Source: an uncultured Actinomycetes bacterium
GTDB taxonomy: Bacteria; Actinomycetota; Thermoleophilia; Solirubrobacterales; Solirubrobacteraceae
NCBI GenBank assembly: GCA_937888775.1
Contig: CALAQT010000278.1
Location: forward strand, 1 to 29,870
Length of the DNA: 29,870 bases
Reading direction: 5' to 3'
Shown here: positions 7,241-15,395 of the stretch, in pieces
Numbering within the stretch: the stretch's first letter is position 1
Layout of the letters: each line of letters starts with the position of its first letter
Made by a program: the position numbers and the translations under genes
The notes under the pieces: generated by a model
What the model saw: the letters and a program-made list of their open reading frames with translations, nothing else
The model's database searches: none
What the model was told of the DNA's origin: nothing

Positions 7241-8106
7241 CCCCAGATGCGCTCGCGCCGATCAGTGCGCGCCGCCGGCGGACGGACAAGATCATGCGCG
7301 GCTCCCTGATCGCCGCCACCGTGATCGCGCTGATCCCGTTGGCACTCGTGATCTACTACCTGCTGCTGAAGGGACTGGGCAGCATCAGCGGGAGCTTCTT
7401 CACCACCGATCCGAACGGGAACTTCTTTGGAAACCCGGGCGGGATCCGCAGCGCGATCCTCGGCACGCTGGAGATCATCGCGCTGGCGTCCCTGATCGCG
7501 ATCCCGATCGGGATCGGCGTGGCGCTCTACCTGACCGAGTACGGCAAGCAGTCGCGGTTCGCGAATCTGGTGCGCTACTTCATCGATGTGATGACGGGCG
7601 TCCCATCGATCGTGTTCGGGCTGTTCATCTACATCGTGCTGGTCATCTCGCACGTCGGCGGCAATTTCACCGGTTGGAAGGGCTCGGTCGCAGTCTCGCT
7701 GTTGATGCTCCCGATCGTGGCCCGCGCGTCGGAGGTGGTGCTGCTGCTGGTCCCCGACTCGCTGCGGGAGGCCGCGCTGGCGCTCGGCGCTCCCCGCTGG
7801 CGGGTGGTGACCAAGGTGGTCCTGCCGACCGCGCTGCCCGGGCTGGTGACCGGCTCGCTGCTGGCGGTCGCGCGCGGCATGGGCGAGACCGCCCCGCTGC
7901 TGTTCACCACCGCCGGAGCGTTCGGGGCCACGGCCAACCTCGGGGCGCAGATGAACGCCCTGCCACTCCAGATTTTCACCGACATAACCTCGCCCCGCAA
8001 TATCATCGTCGCCCGCGCCTGGGGCGCCGCGCTGACCTTGGTCGCGCTCGTCCTGATCCTCAACCTCGCCGCGCGAGCGATCGCCCGAAGGAGCCGCCTG
8101 GCATGA
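7237..8106 (+). CDS. pstA: Phosphate ABC transporter permease PstA
   Basis: This is the second channel subunit, pairing with PstC. The start is the GTG at 7237, which overlaps the pstC stop by four bases (GTGA), giving 289 residues. The reading frame stays open far upstream, but that part is inside pstC in another frame and is not PstA. Six hydrophobic segments are visible, the first near 25-47. [10 protein letters not shown] and the EAA-loop elements [13 protein letters not shown] and VLPTALPGL identify the family. The gene ends with an ATGA overlap onto one of two possible pstB starts. Confidence 0.95.
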   Translation: MTPDALAPISARRRRTDKIMRGSLIAATVIALIPLALVIYYLLLKGLGSISGSFFTTDPNGNFFGNPGGIRSAILGTLEIIALASLIAIPIGIGVALYLTEYGKQSRFANLVRYFIDVMTGVPSIVFGLFIYIVLVISHVGGNFTGWKGSVAVSLLMLPIVARASEVVLLLVPDSLREAALALGAPRWRVVTKVVLPTALPGLVTGSLLAVARGMGETAPLLFTTAGAFGATANLGAQMNALPLQIFTDITSPRNIIVARAWGAALTLVALVLILNLAARAIARRSRLA

Positions 8107-8978
8107 TCCCACCTGACACCAACACCAAGGAGCCAGCCGACATGTCGACAGCCGGGCGCCCGTCGCAGCCAGCAGCGCAGAGCGCCCCACAGTCCGCGGA
8201 TCGGTATGCCGCCAGAGACAGCTCCGGGCACGCCGTCAAGGTCAAGGGTCTGCACGCCTACTACGGCCAGCAGGAGGCGATCAAGGGCATCGATATCGAC
8301 TTTCATCCCAACGAGGTGACCGCGATCATCGGACCGTCGGGATGCGGGAAGTCGACCATGGTCCGCTGCATCAACCGCATGCACGAGGAGATTCCCGGCG
8401 CACGAGCGGAGGGGAGCATCACGCTCGACGAGCTCGACCTCTATGCCTCCGGCGTCGACGTGACCTCCGTGCGACGACTGATCGGGATGGTGTTCCAGAA
8501 GCCCAACCCGTTTCCGACGATGTCGATTTTCGACAACGTGGCCGCGGGTCTGCGCCTGACCGGCGAGAAGGGGGGCGACCTGCGCGAGCAGGTACACCGA
8601 GCGTTGCGCTCGGTCGGGCTGTGGGAAGAGGTCAAGGACCGCCTCAGCGAGCCGGGGACCGGGCTCTCGGGAGGCCAGCAGCAGCGCCTGTGCATCGCGC
8701 GGACGATCGCTGTCGAACCAGAGGTGATCCTGATGGACGAGCCGTGCTCGGCGCTTGACCCGATCGCGACGCTGAAGGTCGAGGAGCTGATCGCCGAGCT
8801 CGTGGAGCGCTACACGATCGTGATCGTCACGCACAACATGCAGCAGGCGGCGCGCGTGGCCACCTCGACCGTGTTCATGCTTGATGGTGAAGTCGTCGAG
8901 CACGCCCCGACCAATGACGTGTTCACCAACCCCTCAGACGAGCGCACCGAGCGCTACGTCACTGGGAAATTCGGCTAG
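8103..8978 (+). CDS. pstB: Phosphate ABC transporter ATP-binding protein PstB
   Basis: This ATPase drives phosphate import. The product has 291 residues from ATG 8103, which overlaps the pstA stop (ATGA) and follows GAAGGAG (8087-8093). A second in-frame ATG at 8142 has an equally good AAGGAG (8127-8132) and gives 278 residues; both may be used. The first ~45 residues are a polar tail ahead of the ABC domain. The domain has Walker [10 protein letters not shown], a Q-loop at FQKPNPFP, signature LSGGQQQR, Walker B VILMDEP and the H-loop VTHN. The end YVTGKFG matches the usual PstB C-terminus. That end is repeated downstream (8961-9080). Confidence 0.95.
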   Translation: MIPPDTNTKEPADMSTAGRPSQPAAQSAPQSADRYAARDSSGHAVKVKGLHAYYGQQEAIKGIDIDFHPNEVTAIIGPSGCGKSTMVRCINRMHEEIPGARAEGSITLDELDLYASGVDVTSVRRLIGMVFQKPNPFPTMSIFDNVAAGLRLTGEKGGDLREQVHRALRSVGLWEEVKDRLSEPGTGLSGGQQQRLCIARTIAVEPEVILMDEPCSALDPIATLKVEELIAELVERYTIVIVTHNMQQAARVATSTVFMLDGEVVEHAPTNDVFTNPSDERTERYVTGKFG

Positions 8979-9080
8979 GGAGACGTGATGCGAGGGTTTG
9001 TCAACGAATTCACTGGGAAATTCGGCTAGGGAGGCGTGATGCGAGGGTTTGTCAACGAATTCCCTGGGAAGTTCGGCTAG
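8961..9080 (+). repeat. 51-bp tandem repeat (2.4 copies) duplicating the pstB 3' end, with micro-ORFs
   Basis: Copies start at 8961 (last codons of pstB), 9012 and 9063 (partial, 18 bp). Copies one and two differ only at 8983/9034. The partial copy has two changes. Each unit re-encodes the pstB tail (T or P)GKFG plus TAG, then a GGGAG ribosome-site-like sequence and GTGATG. This opens two 13-codon ORFs (8988-9029 and 9039-9080) in the pstB frame, each ending at the next TAG. The last TAG is 4 bases before the phoU ATG. The period of 17 codons keeps the frame. The small differences between copies argue against an assembly artefact. Confidence 0.93.
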
Positions 9081-9084
9081 CGAT

Positions 9085-9786
9085 ATGCAAGAGACCAGGC
9101 ATCAATTTCGTGAGGACCTCAAGGAGCTCGAGCGCCAGACCCTGGGCGGACTGGACCTGGTGATCGGCCAGCTGGATCGCTCGCTGGAGTCGATCAGCTA
9201 CCAGGACGTGGAGCTGGCGTCGATGGTGGTTGCCGACGACGACCGGATCGACGGGCGCTATCTGGAGGTCCACCAGGGGATCCTGTCGCTGCTGGCGCGC
9301 CAGGCGCCGGTGGCCGGTGACCTGCGGATCGTGGCGGCCCTGCTGCACATGATCCGCTGCGTGGAGCGGATGGGCGACCAGTGCGTGAACATCGCCAAGC
9401 TCGTTCCGCTGTCCGGCTACGAGGCACCGAAGGATAAGGACATCCTTGACTTGATCGAGCGGATGGGGCGCCTCGCCCGTGACCAGGTCACTCAGGCGCG
9501 CGACGCGTTCGCCAAGCGCAACGTGGAGATGGCCCAGGATCTCGTCCGTCAGGACGCGGAGATCAACCGCCTCAACCGTGCGATCTTCAGGCGGGCGGTG
9601 GAGGTCGGCGACGACCTGGAGGTCCGCGAATGGGCGATGTTCATGATCCTCGTGGCGCGCTGTCTGGAGCGTGTGGGCGACAACACGGTCGACATCGCCG
9701 AGCAGACGGTATTCGTCGTGACCGGTCTGTTCCGCGAGATGGCCGACGCACCGTCGACGCCGAACACGGCGCGACCGGCAGCCTGA
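9085..9786 (+). CDS. phoU: Phosphate signalling/transport regulator PhoU
   Basis: PhoU modulates Pst uptake and represses phosphate signalling when phosphate is plentiful. The 233-residue product is all-helical with two PhoU repeats. The metal-binding-type motifs are DDDRID and GDLRIVAALLHMIRCVERMGDQ (first repeat, about 48-105) and LEVREWAMFMILVARCLERVGDNTVDIAE (second; key residues R, E-R-GD). It is clearly PhoU. The ATG at 9085 fits the usual N-terminus; an in-frame TTG at 9049 lies inside the 51-bp repeat and would add 12 residues of repeat sequence. No good ribosome site precedes 9085. Expression may therefore depend on reinitiation from the micro-ORF ending at 9080. With no kinase gene nearby, its signalling partner is not visible. 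Confidence 0.94.
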   Translation: MQETRHQFREDLKELERQTLGGLDLVIGQLDRSLESISYQDVELASMVVADDDRIDGRYLEVHQGILSLLARQAPVAGDLRIVAALLHMIRCVERMGDQCVNIAKLVPLSGYEAPKDKDILDLIERMGRLARDQVTQARDAFAKRNVEMAQDLVRQDAEINRLNRAIFRRAVEVGDDLEVREWAMFMILVARCLERVGDNTVDIAEQTVFVVTGLFREMADAPSTPNTARPAA

Positions 9787-9808
9787 CGCCCCGACCGGCG
9801 GCCTGACG
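9772..9808 (+). repeat. Short repeat echoing the phoU 3' end and stop
   Basis: A 17-base stretch at 9772-9788, holding the last phoU codons RPAA and TGA, is repeated at 9792-9808 with one change (16 of 17). The echo still reads RPAA plus TGA. The period is 20 bases. Confidence 0.75.
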
Positions 9809-9887
9809 GCTCCCGTCCGGAGGCTCGCAGCCAGGGGTTTCCGCTGGACGACGCCGGTTTTCGGCAGGACGGTGAGGCGGCCAAGAT

Positions 9888-9917
9888 TTGGACACGGGGC
9901 CAATGACCCGGTTAATT
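9888..9917 (+). promoter_or_regulatory. Candidate promoter for the S51 peptidase pair
   Basis: TTGGAC (9888-9893) and TTAATT (9912-9917) are spaced 18 bases apart and lie 20 bp before the ATG at 9938, in the 151-bp gap after phoU. They resemble sigma-70-type -35 and -10 boxes. Confidence 0.35.
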
Positions 9918-9937
9918 GCCGCGGCTACCTTTTCCCA

Positions 9938-10717
9938 ATGCGCACACGGCCGCCCCAGATCGTGGCGTTTGGCGGAGGCGGCTTCTCCATGGAGTGGGGC
10001 AACCCGCTGCTCGATGACCACGTGCTCGCACTGGCCGGCGTCAAACGTCCCAAGATCTGTTTCCTACCGACCGCCAGCGGCGATGCTGACCACTACGTGG
10101 TGCGGTTCTACCGCGCCTTCCCGGCATCCCGCTGCCAGCCTTCCCACATCTCCCTGTTCCGGCGTGAGACCGGCGTCGGGGATCCCCGTGGCCACCTGCT
10201 CGACCAGGACGTCATCTATGTCGGCGGTGGCAGCCTGGTCTCGCTGCTGGGCACCTGGCGGGCGCACGAGATCGATCTGGCGCTGCACGAGGCATGGCGC
10301 GCGGGGGCGGTGTTGTGCGGTGGCTCGGCTGGATCGCTGTGCTGGTTCTCGCACGCGGTGAGTTCGTTTCACGAGGGAGCTCCACGCCGGATGGAAGGGC
10401 TCGGGTTCCTGCCCTGGAGCAACGCCGTGCACTACGCCGACGAGCCCGGGCGCCGGAGCGCGTTCATCGACGCGGTGGCGGACGGAATGCCCGCCGGCTT
10501 CGGCGTGGGCGACGGCGCGGCGCTGCACTTTGTCGGCACCGACCTCGCCGAGGTGGTCTCCTCCAAGCCCTGCGCGCGCGCGATGTATGTGTGCGCGGAC
10601 GGTGACGGCGGCGCGGTGGAGCGAGAGCTGCCGGTGCGCTTCCTGGGCGAGGCCGCCGCCGAGGACGCCGAGCGCCTGAATCCCGCACTGGTGAGTGGCG
10701 GGGCGCTGGCGGCGTGA
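9938..10717 (+). CDS. Peptidase S51 family protein (dipeptidase E-like), first of a pair
   Basis: The 259-residue product belongs to the S51 fold (dipeptidase E/cyanophycinase), serine peptidases that act in the cytoplasm on short Asp-containing peptides or related substrates. It has the N-terminal strand and glycine turn IVAFGGGGF, the CFLPTASGD segment, VIYVGGGSL, and the nucleophile elbow CGGSAGSLCWF with Ser130. His165 (AVHYADEP) and Glu169 are likely further active-site residues. It has no signal peptide. The ATG at 9938 was preferred to an in-frame upstream start at 9872, which adds residues with no family character. It lies after phoU but is probably a separate unit, and it runs into a paralogue. 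The substrate cannot be told from sequence. Confidence 0.87.
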   Translation: MRTRPPQIVAFGGGGFSMEWGNPLLDDHVLALAGVKRPKICFLPTASGDADHYVVRFYRAFPASRCQPSHISLFRRETGVGDPRGHLLDQDVIYVGGGSLVSLLGTWRAHEIDLALHEAWRAGAVLCGGSAGSLCWFSHAVSSFHEGAPRRMEGLGFLPWSNAVHYADEPGRRSAFIDAVADGMPAGFGVGDGAALHFVGTDLAEVVSSKPCARAMYVCADGDGGAVERELPVRFLGEAAAEDAERLNPALVSGGALAA

Positions 10718-10776
10718 GGTCGCCGGGAGTCAGGCGCCCGTGCGCGGAGAGCGCGCGTGCGCCATCCTGGCAAGTT

Positions 10777-11589
10777 GTGTCAGATAAGCCGGGCGACCGC
10801 CGCCGCGTCCTGGCCATGGGTGGCGGCGGGTTCACGATGCAGGAGCGCACTTCGGCGCTTGACCGTCTCGTGCTGACGATGACCGGCGAGCCCGTGCCGA
10901 AGGTCTGCTTCCTGCCGACGGCCAGCGGAGATCCGCGTGAGCAGACCACCCGCTTCTATGAGCGATTCGGCTCCTGGCCCTGTGAGCCGAGCATCCTGTC
11001 GCTGTTTCACCTCGGGCGCGACCGGATCGATCCGATCAAGCACCTGCTCGCCCAGGACGCGATCTACGTCGGCGGCGGCTCGATCCGTAACATGCTCGCG
11101 GTCTGGCGTGAGCACGGCGTCGATCAGGCGATGCGCGCGGCGTGGGAGTCCGGAGTCGTGCTCACCGGACTGAGCGCCGGGGCGATGTGCTGGTTTGCGG
11201 GCGGGATCACGATGAGCGGCGGCGCGCCGGAGGCGGTCGTGGGTCTTGGCCTGCTCCCGGGCAGCCTGTCGGTCCACCTCGACAGCGAGCCGGAGCGCCG
11301 TCCGGTGTATCGCGCCGCAGTGGCCGCGGGCGAGCTGCAGTCCGGCTACGCGCTTGACGACAGCGCCGCGGTGGTGTTCCACGGCACGCGGCTGACGGCG
11401 TGCGTTGCCTCCCGCCCGGGCGCCCGGGTGCTGCGGGTGCAATCGGATGGCGCCGGCGGCGCGGATGAGCGAGAGCTGCCGGTTCGCGTTCTGACCGGCA
11501 CCGGCGCCGGTGCCAGCGCCGGGCTGGAGGAGTCCCACGGTGTGTCTGAGCTGCGGGCGCTACGGGCCGGGCGTCGCCGCTGGGACTAG
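10777..11589 (+). CDS. Peptidase S51 family protein (dipeptidase E-like), second of a pair
   Basis: This is a paralogue of the preceding gene. From the GTG at 10777 the product has 270 residues, with VLAMGGGGFTM, CFLPTASGD, AIYVGGGSI and the elbow TGLSAGAMCWF (Ser133). His167 lies in SVHLDSEPERR, which aligns with VHYADEPGRR in the first copy. An in-frame GTG at 10714 overlaps the previous stop (GTGA) and would add 21 Arg/Ala-rich residues; that version cannot be excluded. The C-terminal 30 residues (Gly/Ala/Arg-rich) extend past the domain. Keeping two diverged but motif-intact copies side by side suggests different substrates or a heterodimer. That is inference. Confidence 0.86.
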   Translation: MSDKPGDRRRVLAMGGGGFTMQERTSALDRLVLTMTGEPVPKVCFLPTASGDPREQTTRFYERFGSWPCEPSILSLFHLGRDRIDPIKHLLAQDAIYVGGGSIRNMLAVWREHGVDQAMRAAWESGVVLTGLSAGAMCWFAGGITMSGGAPEAVVGLGLLPGSLSVHLDSEPERRPVYRAAVAAGELQSGYALDDSAAVVFHGTRLTACVASRPGARVLRVQSDGAGGADERELPVRVLTGTGAGASAGLEESHGVSELRALRAGRRRWD

Positions 11590-11618
11590 CTGGCCAGTGC
11601 GGTCCGAGCACCGAACCG

Positions 11619-12266
11619 TCAGGCGCTGCGCGGACGGCGCCGCAGGAATAGCAACGCGGTGGCGATCAGCACCGCTGCGGCGCCCAGGCCGATCACCAGT
11701 CCAACGCTGGAGCCGCCAGCGCTTCCGGTGGATGACCCCGGCGCGCCCTTGATCGGATGCCCTGCTGCCGCGCCGAGCTTGGCCACTGCCGAGATTGCGG
11801 CCTTGGCCAGGTCGGTGCTGGTGACGCCGGCCGGCTTGGGCAATGCGATCGCCGCGCCCTGGATCGCACGGTCGACGCCCTGAACGCCGTAGCCGGCGGC
11901 CATCACCACCAGCAGTGGCTGCTTGGTCTGGAAGCTGACCTCCTGATCGAGGAAATCGGCGTACTTCTGGGGGTGGCCGAACAGATCCGGGATCACCCCG
12001 AGATCGACGGGCGAGGCGATCAGCGCGACCTTGATCGGGAAGCCGGCACGCTCGGCGGCCACGGTCTCGGCGTTGAGCTGTTTCTGGACTCCGGGCGATA
12101 CCGGCGGTGTGTATGGATAGAAGACGTTCTCGCCCAGGAGCACGTCGCTGGCGGGATCGCCGTCGGCCCGAGCGGGGCTCGGCGTGATCGAGCCGCTCAG
12201 CAGTACGGCGCCCAGCGCGAGGGCGAGTAGCCACGGAAACGATGCGCTGAAGGCTGGGCGGGCCAC
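11619..12266 (-). CDS. Exported, C-terminally membrane-anchored TPM-like protein
   Basis: The 215-residue product starts at a GTG. It has a signal peptide (hydrophobic core about 10-28, likely cut near ARA-D), an extracytoplasmic domain (about 36-150), a Gly/Ser-rich spacer and one transmembrane helix (about 187-207) followed by RRRPRSA, which stays inside. Parts such as FYPYTPPVSPGVQKQLNAE and QPLLVVMAAGYGVQG, and the early Asn/Ala helix, resemble TPM-domain (DUF477) proteins of the envelope. The usual acidic TPM signatures are weak, so the family call is tentative. It converges with the S51 peptidase gene, with 29 bp between stops. Confidence 0.7.
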   Translation of the reverse strand: MARPAFSASFPWLLALALGAVLLSGSITPSPARADGDPASDVLLGENVFYPYTPPVSPGVQKQLNAETVAAERAGFPIKVALIASPVDLGVIPDLFGHPQKYADFLDQEVSFQTKQPLLVVMAAGYGVQGVDRAIQGAAIALPKPAGVTSTDLAKAAISAVAKLGAAAGHPIKGAPGSSTGSAGGSSVGLVIGLGAAAVLIATALLFLRRRPRSA

Positions 12267-12498
12267 GCCGACAGGTTAGAGCGGCCGCGGAGGAGATATT
12301 TATGGCGCGGCGTAGCCGGATGCGGCCACTTAGAGCCGGGGGGAAGGTGTAGCGCTGGTGGGGCAGGACGGCACCGTCGACGTCCGGCACGATCCCGATC
12401 CCGGACGGCACCGGCATCACCAAACGATGGGCGTAGAGCTCCAGGTGTGGAGCTCATCGCCTCAACTGTAATCCGCGAGCCCTATCCTCACCCCAACA

Positions 12499-13032
12499 TT
12501 GGCCGGCCAGAAGTCCAAGCGAGGTTCGCGCAAGCGGCGCACCCATCCGACGGCGCCGCGGCCGGTGCCGTCCACACGGCGTGAGCTGCGCGCCGAGCGC
12601 AAGATCGTGGCCGACCGGCACCGGCGTCGCGGTCAGCGCCAGCTGGGCCGTGAGGGTGAGCGGCCTCCGAGTCCGTTCGGTGGGTTGCCGATCTCCGAGC
12701 TGGCGATCCTGGCCGGATTCATCTCGGCCCTGATCGGAGTTATCAAGGGTGGGGGACCCGCGCTGATCGTCGGGGTCGTGGTGTGCGCGCTGGGGGTGAT
12801 CGAGGTGACCGCCCGCGAGCATTTCGCCGGCTATCGCTCTCATACGACACTGCTGGCGGCGATGCCGGCGGTGGGCGTCGAGGTGGGGCTGGTGGCGGCG
12901 TTCGGCGAGCCGCACCAGCGGGCGCTGCTGCTGCTGGCGGTCGTGCCCGTCTACGGGCTGGGCTTCTGGCTGCTGCGCCGCCGCTTTCTGGTCGCCCGCC
13001 AGGCCCGAGTCGCGCGGCCGCCGGCGCCGTAG
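12499..13032 (+). CDS. Small membrane protein with a very basic N-terminal tail
   Basis: The 177-residue product begins with about 60 strongly basic residues (Lys/Arg-rich, such as KSKRGSRKRR and DRHRRRGQRQL). Four hydrophobic segments follow (about 68-86, 88-105, 117-137, 143-162) and a short Arg/Pro tail. I recognise no family. The basic tail should stay in the cytoplasm and could touch nucleic acid or acidic lipids. The TTG at 12499 is the earliest start in frame, without a clear ribosome site, so the true start is uncertain. It converges with the sensor kinase gene, with 25 bp between stops. Confidence 0.65.
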   Translation: MAGQKSKRGSRKRRTHPTAPRPVPSTRRELRAERKIVADRHRRRGQRQLGREGERPPSPFGGLPISELAILAGFISALIGVIKGGGPALIVGVVVCALGVIEVTAREHFAGYRSHTTLLAAMPAVGVEVGLVAAFGEPHQRALLLLAVVPVYGLGFWLLRRRFLVARQARVARPPAP

Positions 13033-13057
13033 TCGAGGCTCACAGCCCCAGAACCCC

Positions 13058-14497
13058 TCAATGGCTCCTGACTGGCTCGCGACCGGCGGGCTCGCCGAAC
13101 ACCGGCGCCGAGCCCTGATCCTCGCCGACCGCGACCGTGGGCAGATGCAGGGTGAACAGCGCGCCGCCGTCCGGCGCGTTGACGACGTCAGCGTGGCCGC
13201 CGTGCTGCTCGGTCACCTGGCGCACGATCGCCAGCCCGAGTCCTGAGCCCTGGCTACCGCGCGCGCCGGTGCCGCGGAAGAAGCGATCGAACACATAGGG
13301 CAGATCCTGCTCGGGGACGCCGGGGCCGTGATCGCGCACGCGCACGCCGTCGCGGTCGACCGTCACCTCCACCGTGGCGCCGGGGGGAGAGTGGCGGGCG
13401 GCATTGTCGAGCAGGTTGTTGACGGCCCGTCCGAGCCGTTCGGGGACGCCATCGACGATCACCGGCTCGAGCTTGCAGTCGAACTCGATCCCGGGAGCGT
13501 TGCGTCTGGCACGCGCGACACATTCGTCGACCAGGTTGTCCAGCCGGATGTCGTCAGGGGTACCGACCGGCTCGTCACCGCGGGCGAGCTCGATCAGGTC
13601 GCCCACCAGCGCGCTGAGCTCCTCGCTCTGCTCCACCACGTCGGCCAGCAGCCGGCGGCGATCATCGGGCTCCAGCTCGCCGCCTGCCAGCAGCACCTCG
13701 ATGTTGGTGCGCAGGCTGGTGACCGGCGTGCGGAGCTCGTGCGAGGCGTCGGCGACCAGCTGGCGCTGGGCGCGCACGGACTCGTCCAGCGCGGCGCGGG
13801 AGCTCTCTAGGCGATCGAGCATCGAGTTGAAGCGGGTTGCCAACTGGCCCACCTCGTCGTCGGCTCGTACCAGCAGCCGACTGGTCAGATCCTCGGTCTC
13901 GCCGATGTGCTGGGCGGCCTGGGCGACCTCACCGAGCGGCGCCAGCACGCGGCGCGACGCCAGGCGCCCGAGCGCCGCGGCGAGCGCGATGCCGCCTGCG
14001 AACAGGAGTAACAGGATCAGGCGCAGGTGGGTGAGGATATGGTCGACCTGCGCCAGCGGGCGCGCGAGCTGGACGGCCACCGGCACCTCGCCTCCAGGCG
14101 TGTTGGCGGTGTCGTGGAAGGTGTAAACGCGCAGGTGGCTGCCGTCGATGGTGACGTCATAGAGTTGCCCACCGGCCTGGCCCGTGGCGACATTGCGCGT
14201 GGCCGAGTCGACCGGCAGGGTGATCCCGCCGCTAACGGGCACCACCGACCCGGTGGTGGACACGATCTGCGCGTACGGAGCCCGGCCGCCGGCGTTGGCC
14301 GGGAGCCCTGGGAATCCGCCGCCCCCGAGCGCGAAATTGCCGTCGCGCTTCACCTGCACGGCCTGGGCCTGCAGCGCGCTGTCGACCTGACCGCGCAGCT
14401 GGCCCCGAACCACCATGTAACAGGCGACCACGGCGATCAGGATCGCGGCTCCCACCGACGTCGCGGCGATCAGCGTGAGTCGCTTGCGCAGGGACAC
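13058..14497 (-). CDS. Sensor histidine kinase (MprB-like)
   Basis: From the GTG at 14497 the product has 479 residues. The frame is open further upstream, but that part lies within the regulator gene. Transmembrane helix 1 is at about 8-30, an extracytoplasmic sensor region at 31-157 (Gly/Pro-rich, with PYAQIVSTTGSVV), helix 2 at about 158-178 and a HAMP domain at about 179-232. The dimerisation/phospho-acceptor box is VADASHELRTPVTSL with His253. The ATPase domain has the N box NNLLDNAARHSPPG, DHGPGVP, and the G box GSGLGLAIV. A short tail follows. It lies 13 bp after its response regulator, as in mprAB-type pairs. The stimulus is unknown; envelope stress is the usual role of MprB relatives. 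Confidence 0.93.
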   Translation of the reverse strand: MSLRKRLTLIAATSVGAAILIAVVACYMVVRGQLRGQVDSALQAQAVQVKRDGNFALGGGGFPGLPANAGGRAPYAQIVSTTGSVVPVSGGITLPVDSATRNVATGQAGGQLYDVTIDGSHLRVYTFHDTANTPGGEVPVAVQLARPLAQVDHILTHLRLILLLLFAGGIALAAALGRLASRRVLAPLGEVAQAAQHIGETEDLTSRLLVRADDEVGQLATRFNSMLDRLESSRAALDESVRAQRQLVADASHELRTPVTSLRTNIEVLLAGGELEPDDRRRLLADVVEQSEELSALVGDLIELARGDEPVGTPDDIRLDNLVDECVARARRNAPGIEFDCKLEPVIVDGVPERLGRAVNNLLDNAARHSPPGATVEVTVDRDGVRVRDHGPGVPEQDLPYVFDRFFRGTGARGSQGSGLGLAIVRQVTEQHGGHADVVNAPDGGALFTLHLPTVAVGEDQGSAPVFGEPAGREPVRSH

Positions 14498-14510
14498 GAC
14501 GGCTCTCAGA

Positions 14511-15185
14511 TCAGTCGCGCAGGACGTAGCCGACGCCGCGCACGGTGTGCAGCAGCCGCGGCTCACCGCCGGCCTCGGTCTTGCGGCGCAGGTAGCCCAT
14601 GTAGACGCCAAGCGCGTTGGAGGTGGGACCGAAGTCATATCCCCACACGTTCTCGAAGATCGTCGTGCGGGTAAGGACCTGGCGGGGGTGGCGCAGGAAA
14701 AGCTCCAGCAGCAGGAACTCGGTCCGCGACAGATCGATCAGCCGCTCGCCCCGGCGAACCTCGTGGGCGATCGGGTCGAGCACGAGGTCGCCGTAGCGCA
14801 GCGCCTCGCCGTCGGCGCCGTCTCCGGCCCGGCGCAGCAGCGCCCGCAGCCGTGCCTGCAATTCGCGCAGCGCGAACGGTTTGACCAGGTAGTCGTCGGC
14901 GCCGACGTCCAGGCCCTCGACGCGGTCATCGATTGCATCCCGAGCGGTCAGCATCAGCACGGGCGTGCGGTCGCCCGCCTGACGCATGCGCCGACAGACC
15001 TCCAGGCCGTCGAGCCGGGGCATCAGGACGTCGAGGATCACGGCGTCGGCGGGCGACGCGGCCAGCGCGTCGAGTGCCTCCTCACCGTCGGCGGCGAAGG
15101 CCACCTCGTAGCTCTCCAGCCGTAGCGCGCGCTCCAGCGCCCGCCTCACGGCAGGTTCGTCGTCGACCACCAGTACGCGCGCCAT
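14511..15185 (-). CDS. OmpR-family response regulator (MprA-like)
   Basis: The 224-residue product has a receiver domain with acidic residues Asp8-Asp9, phospho-acceptor Asp52 ([12 protein letters not shown]), Thr80 and Lys102 (LVKPF). The winged-helix domain (about 130-222) has [24 protein letters not shown], the DNA-facing [14 protein letters not shown] and the wing [11 protein letters not shown]. All key residues are present. It is the first gene of a two-gene unit with the histidine kinase. The ATG at 15185 starts right at the domain. The upstream 210 bp contain four hairpins (15232-15353), which may influence its expression. Confidence 0.94.
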   Translation of the reverse strand: MARVLVVDDEPAVRRALERALRLESYEVAFAADGEEALDALAASPADAVILDVLMPRLDGLEVCRRMRQAGDRTPVLMLTARDAIDDRVEGLDVGADDYLVKPFALRELQARLRALLRRAGDGADGEALRYGDLVLDPIAHEVRRGERLIDLSRTEFLLLELFLRHPRQVLTRTTIFENVWGYDFGPTSNALGVYMGYLRRKTEAGGEPRLLHTVRGVGYVLRD

Positions 15186-15231
15186 GCACGCAATGATCGC
15201 GCGTGCGTGTAAAAGTTGCTGAAGAAGCGGC

Positions 15232-15353
15232 GGAATCGCCCAGAGGGCGATTCCATTGGTTGGTCGCCCAGGGGGTGATCAACCCGGTTGGCGGCGCCTC
15301 GAGGGGATCGCCTGGCGGCGATTTGAGTTGATTGATCGCCCAGGGGCGATCAA
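15232..15353 (+). repeat. Cluster of four related hairpins (core ATCGCCC-AGG-GGGCGAT)
   Basis: Four inverted repeats share a core. A: 15232-15254, a perfect 10-bp stem with loop AGA. B: 15258-15284, a 12-bp stem with loop AGG and two G-U pairs in plus-strand RNA. C: about 15305-15324, an 8-bp stem. D: 15332-15353, a 9-bp stem. The flank GATCAACC is shared by B and D. In B and C the mismatches are G-U pairs only if the plus strand is transcribed. They fill the gap between the glutaredoxin-like gene's stop and the start of the response regulator gene. Confidence 0.85.
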
Positions 15354-15372
15354 CCGGAGTCCCGCGCGCCCT

Positions 15373-15388
15373 CCCTCGGCGCCGAGGG
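15373..15388 (-). terminator. Perfect 16-bp palindrome after the glutaredoxin-like gene
   Basis: CCCTCGGC-GCCGAGGG is a perfect palindrome 8 bp after the minus-strand gene's stop, with GCCTCC-like flanks that can extend pairing. It could form a terminator hairpin, or be a protein-binding dyad. No T-run follows. Confidence 0.4.
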
Positions 15389-15395
15389 CGGAGGC

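Noticed and set aside
8961..9080. CRISPR-like array at the pstB-phoU repeat
   Set aside because: Units are directly adjacent with no unique spacers and are derived from the pstB gene end.
9049..9084. TTG at 9049 as the phoU start
   Set aside because: It lies inside the 51-bp repeat, lacks a well-spaced ribosome site and adds residues without PhoU character. ATG 9085 starts at the family's normal N-terminus.
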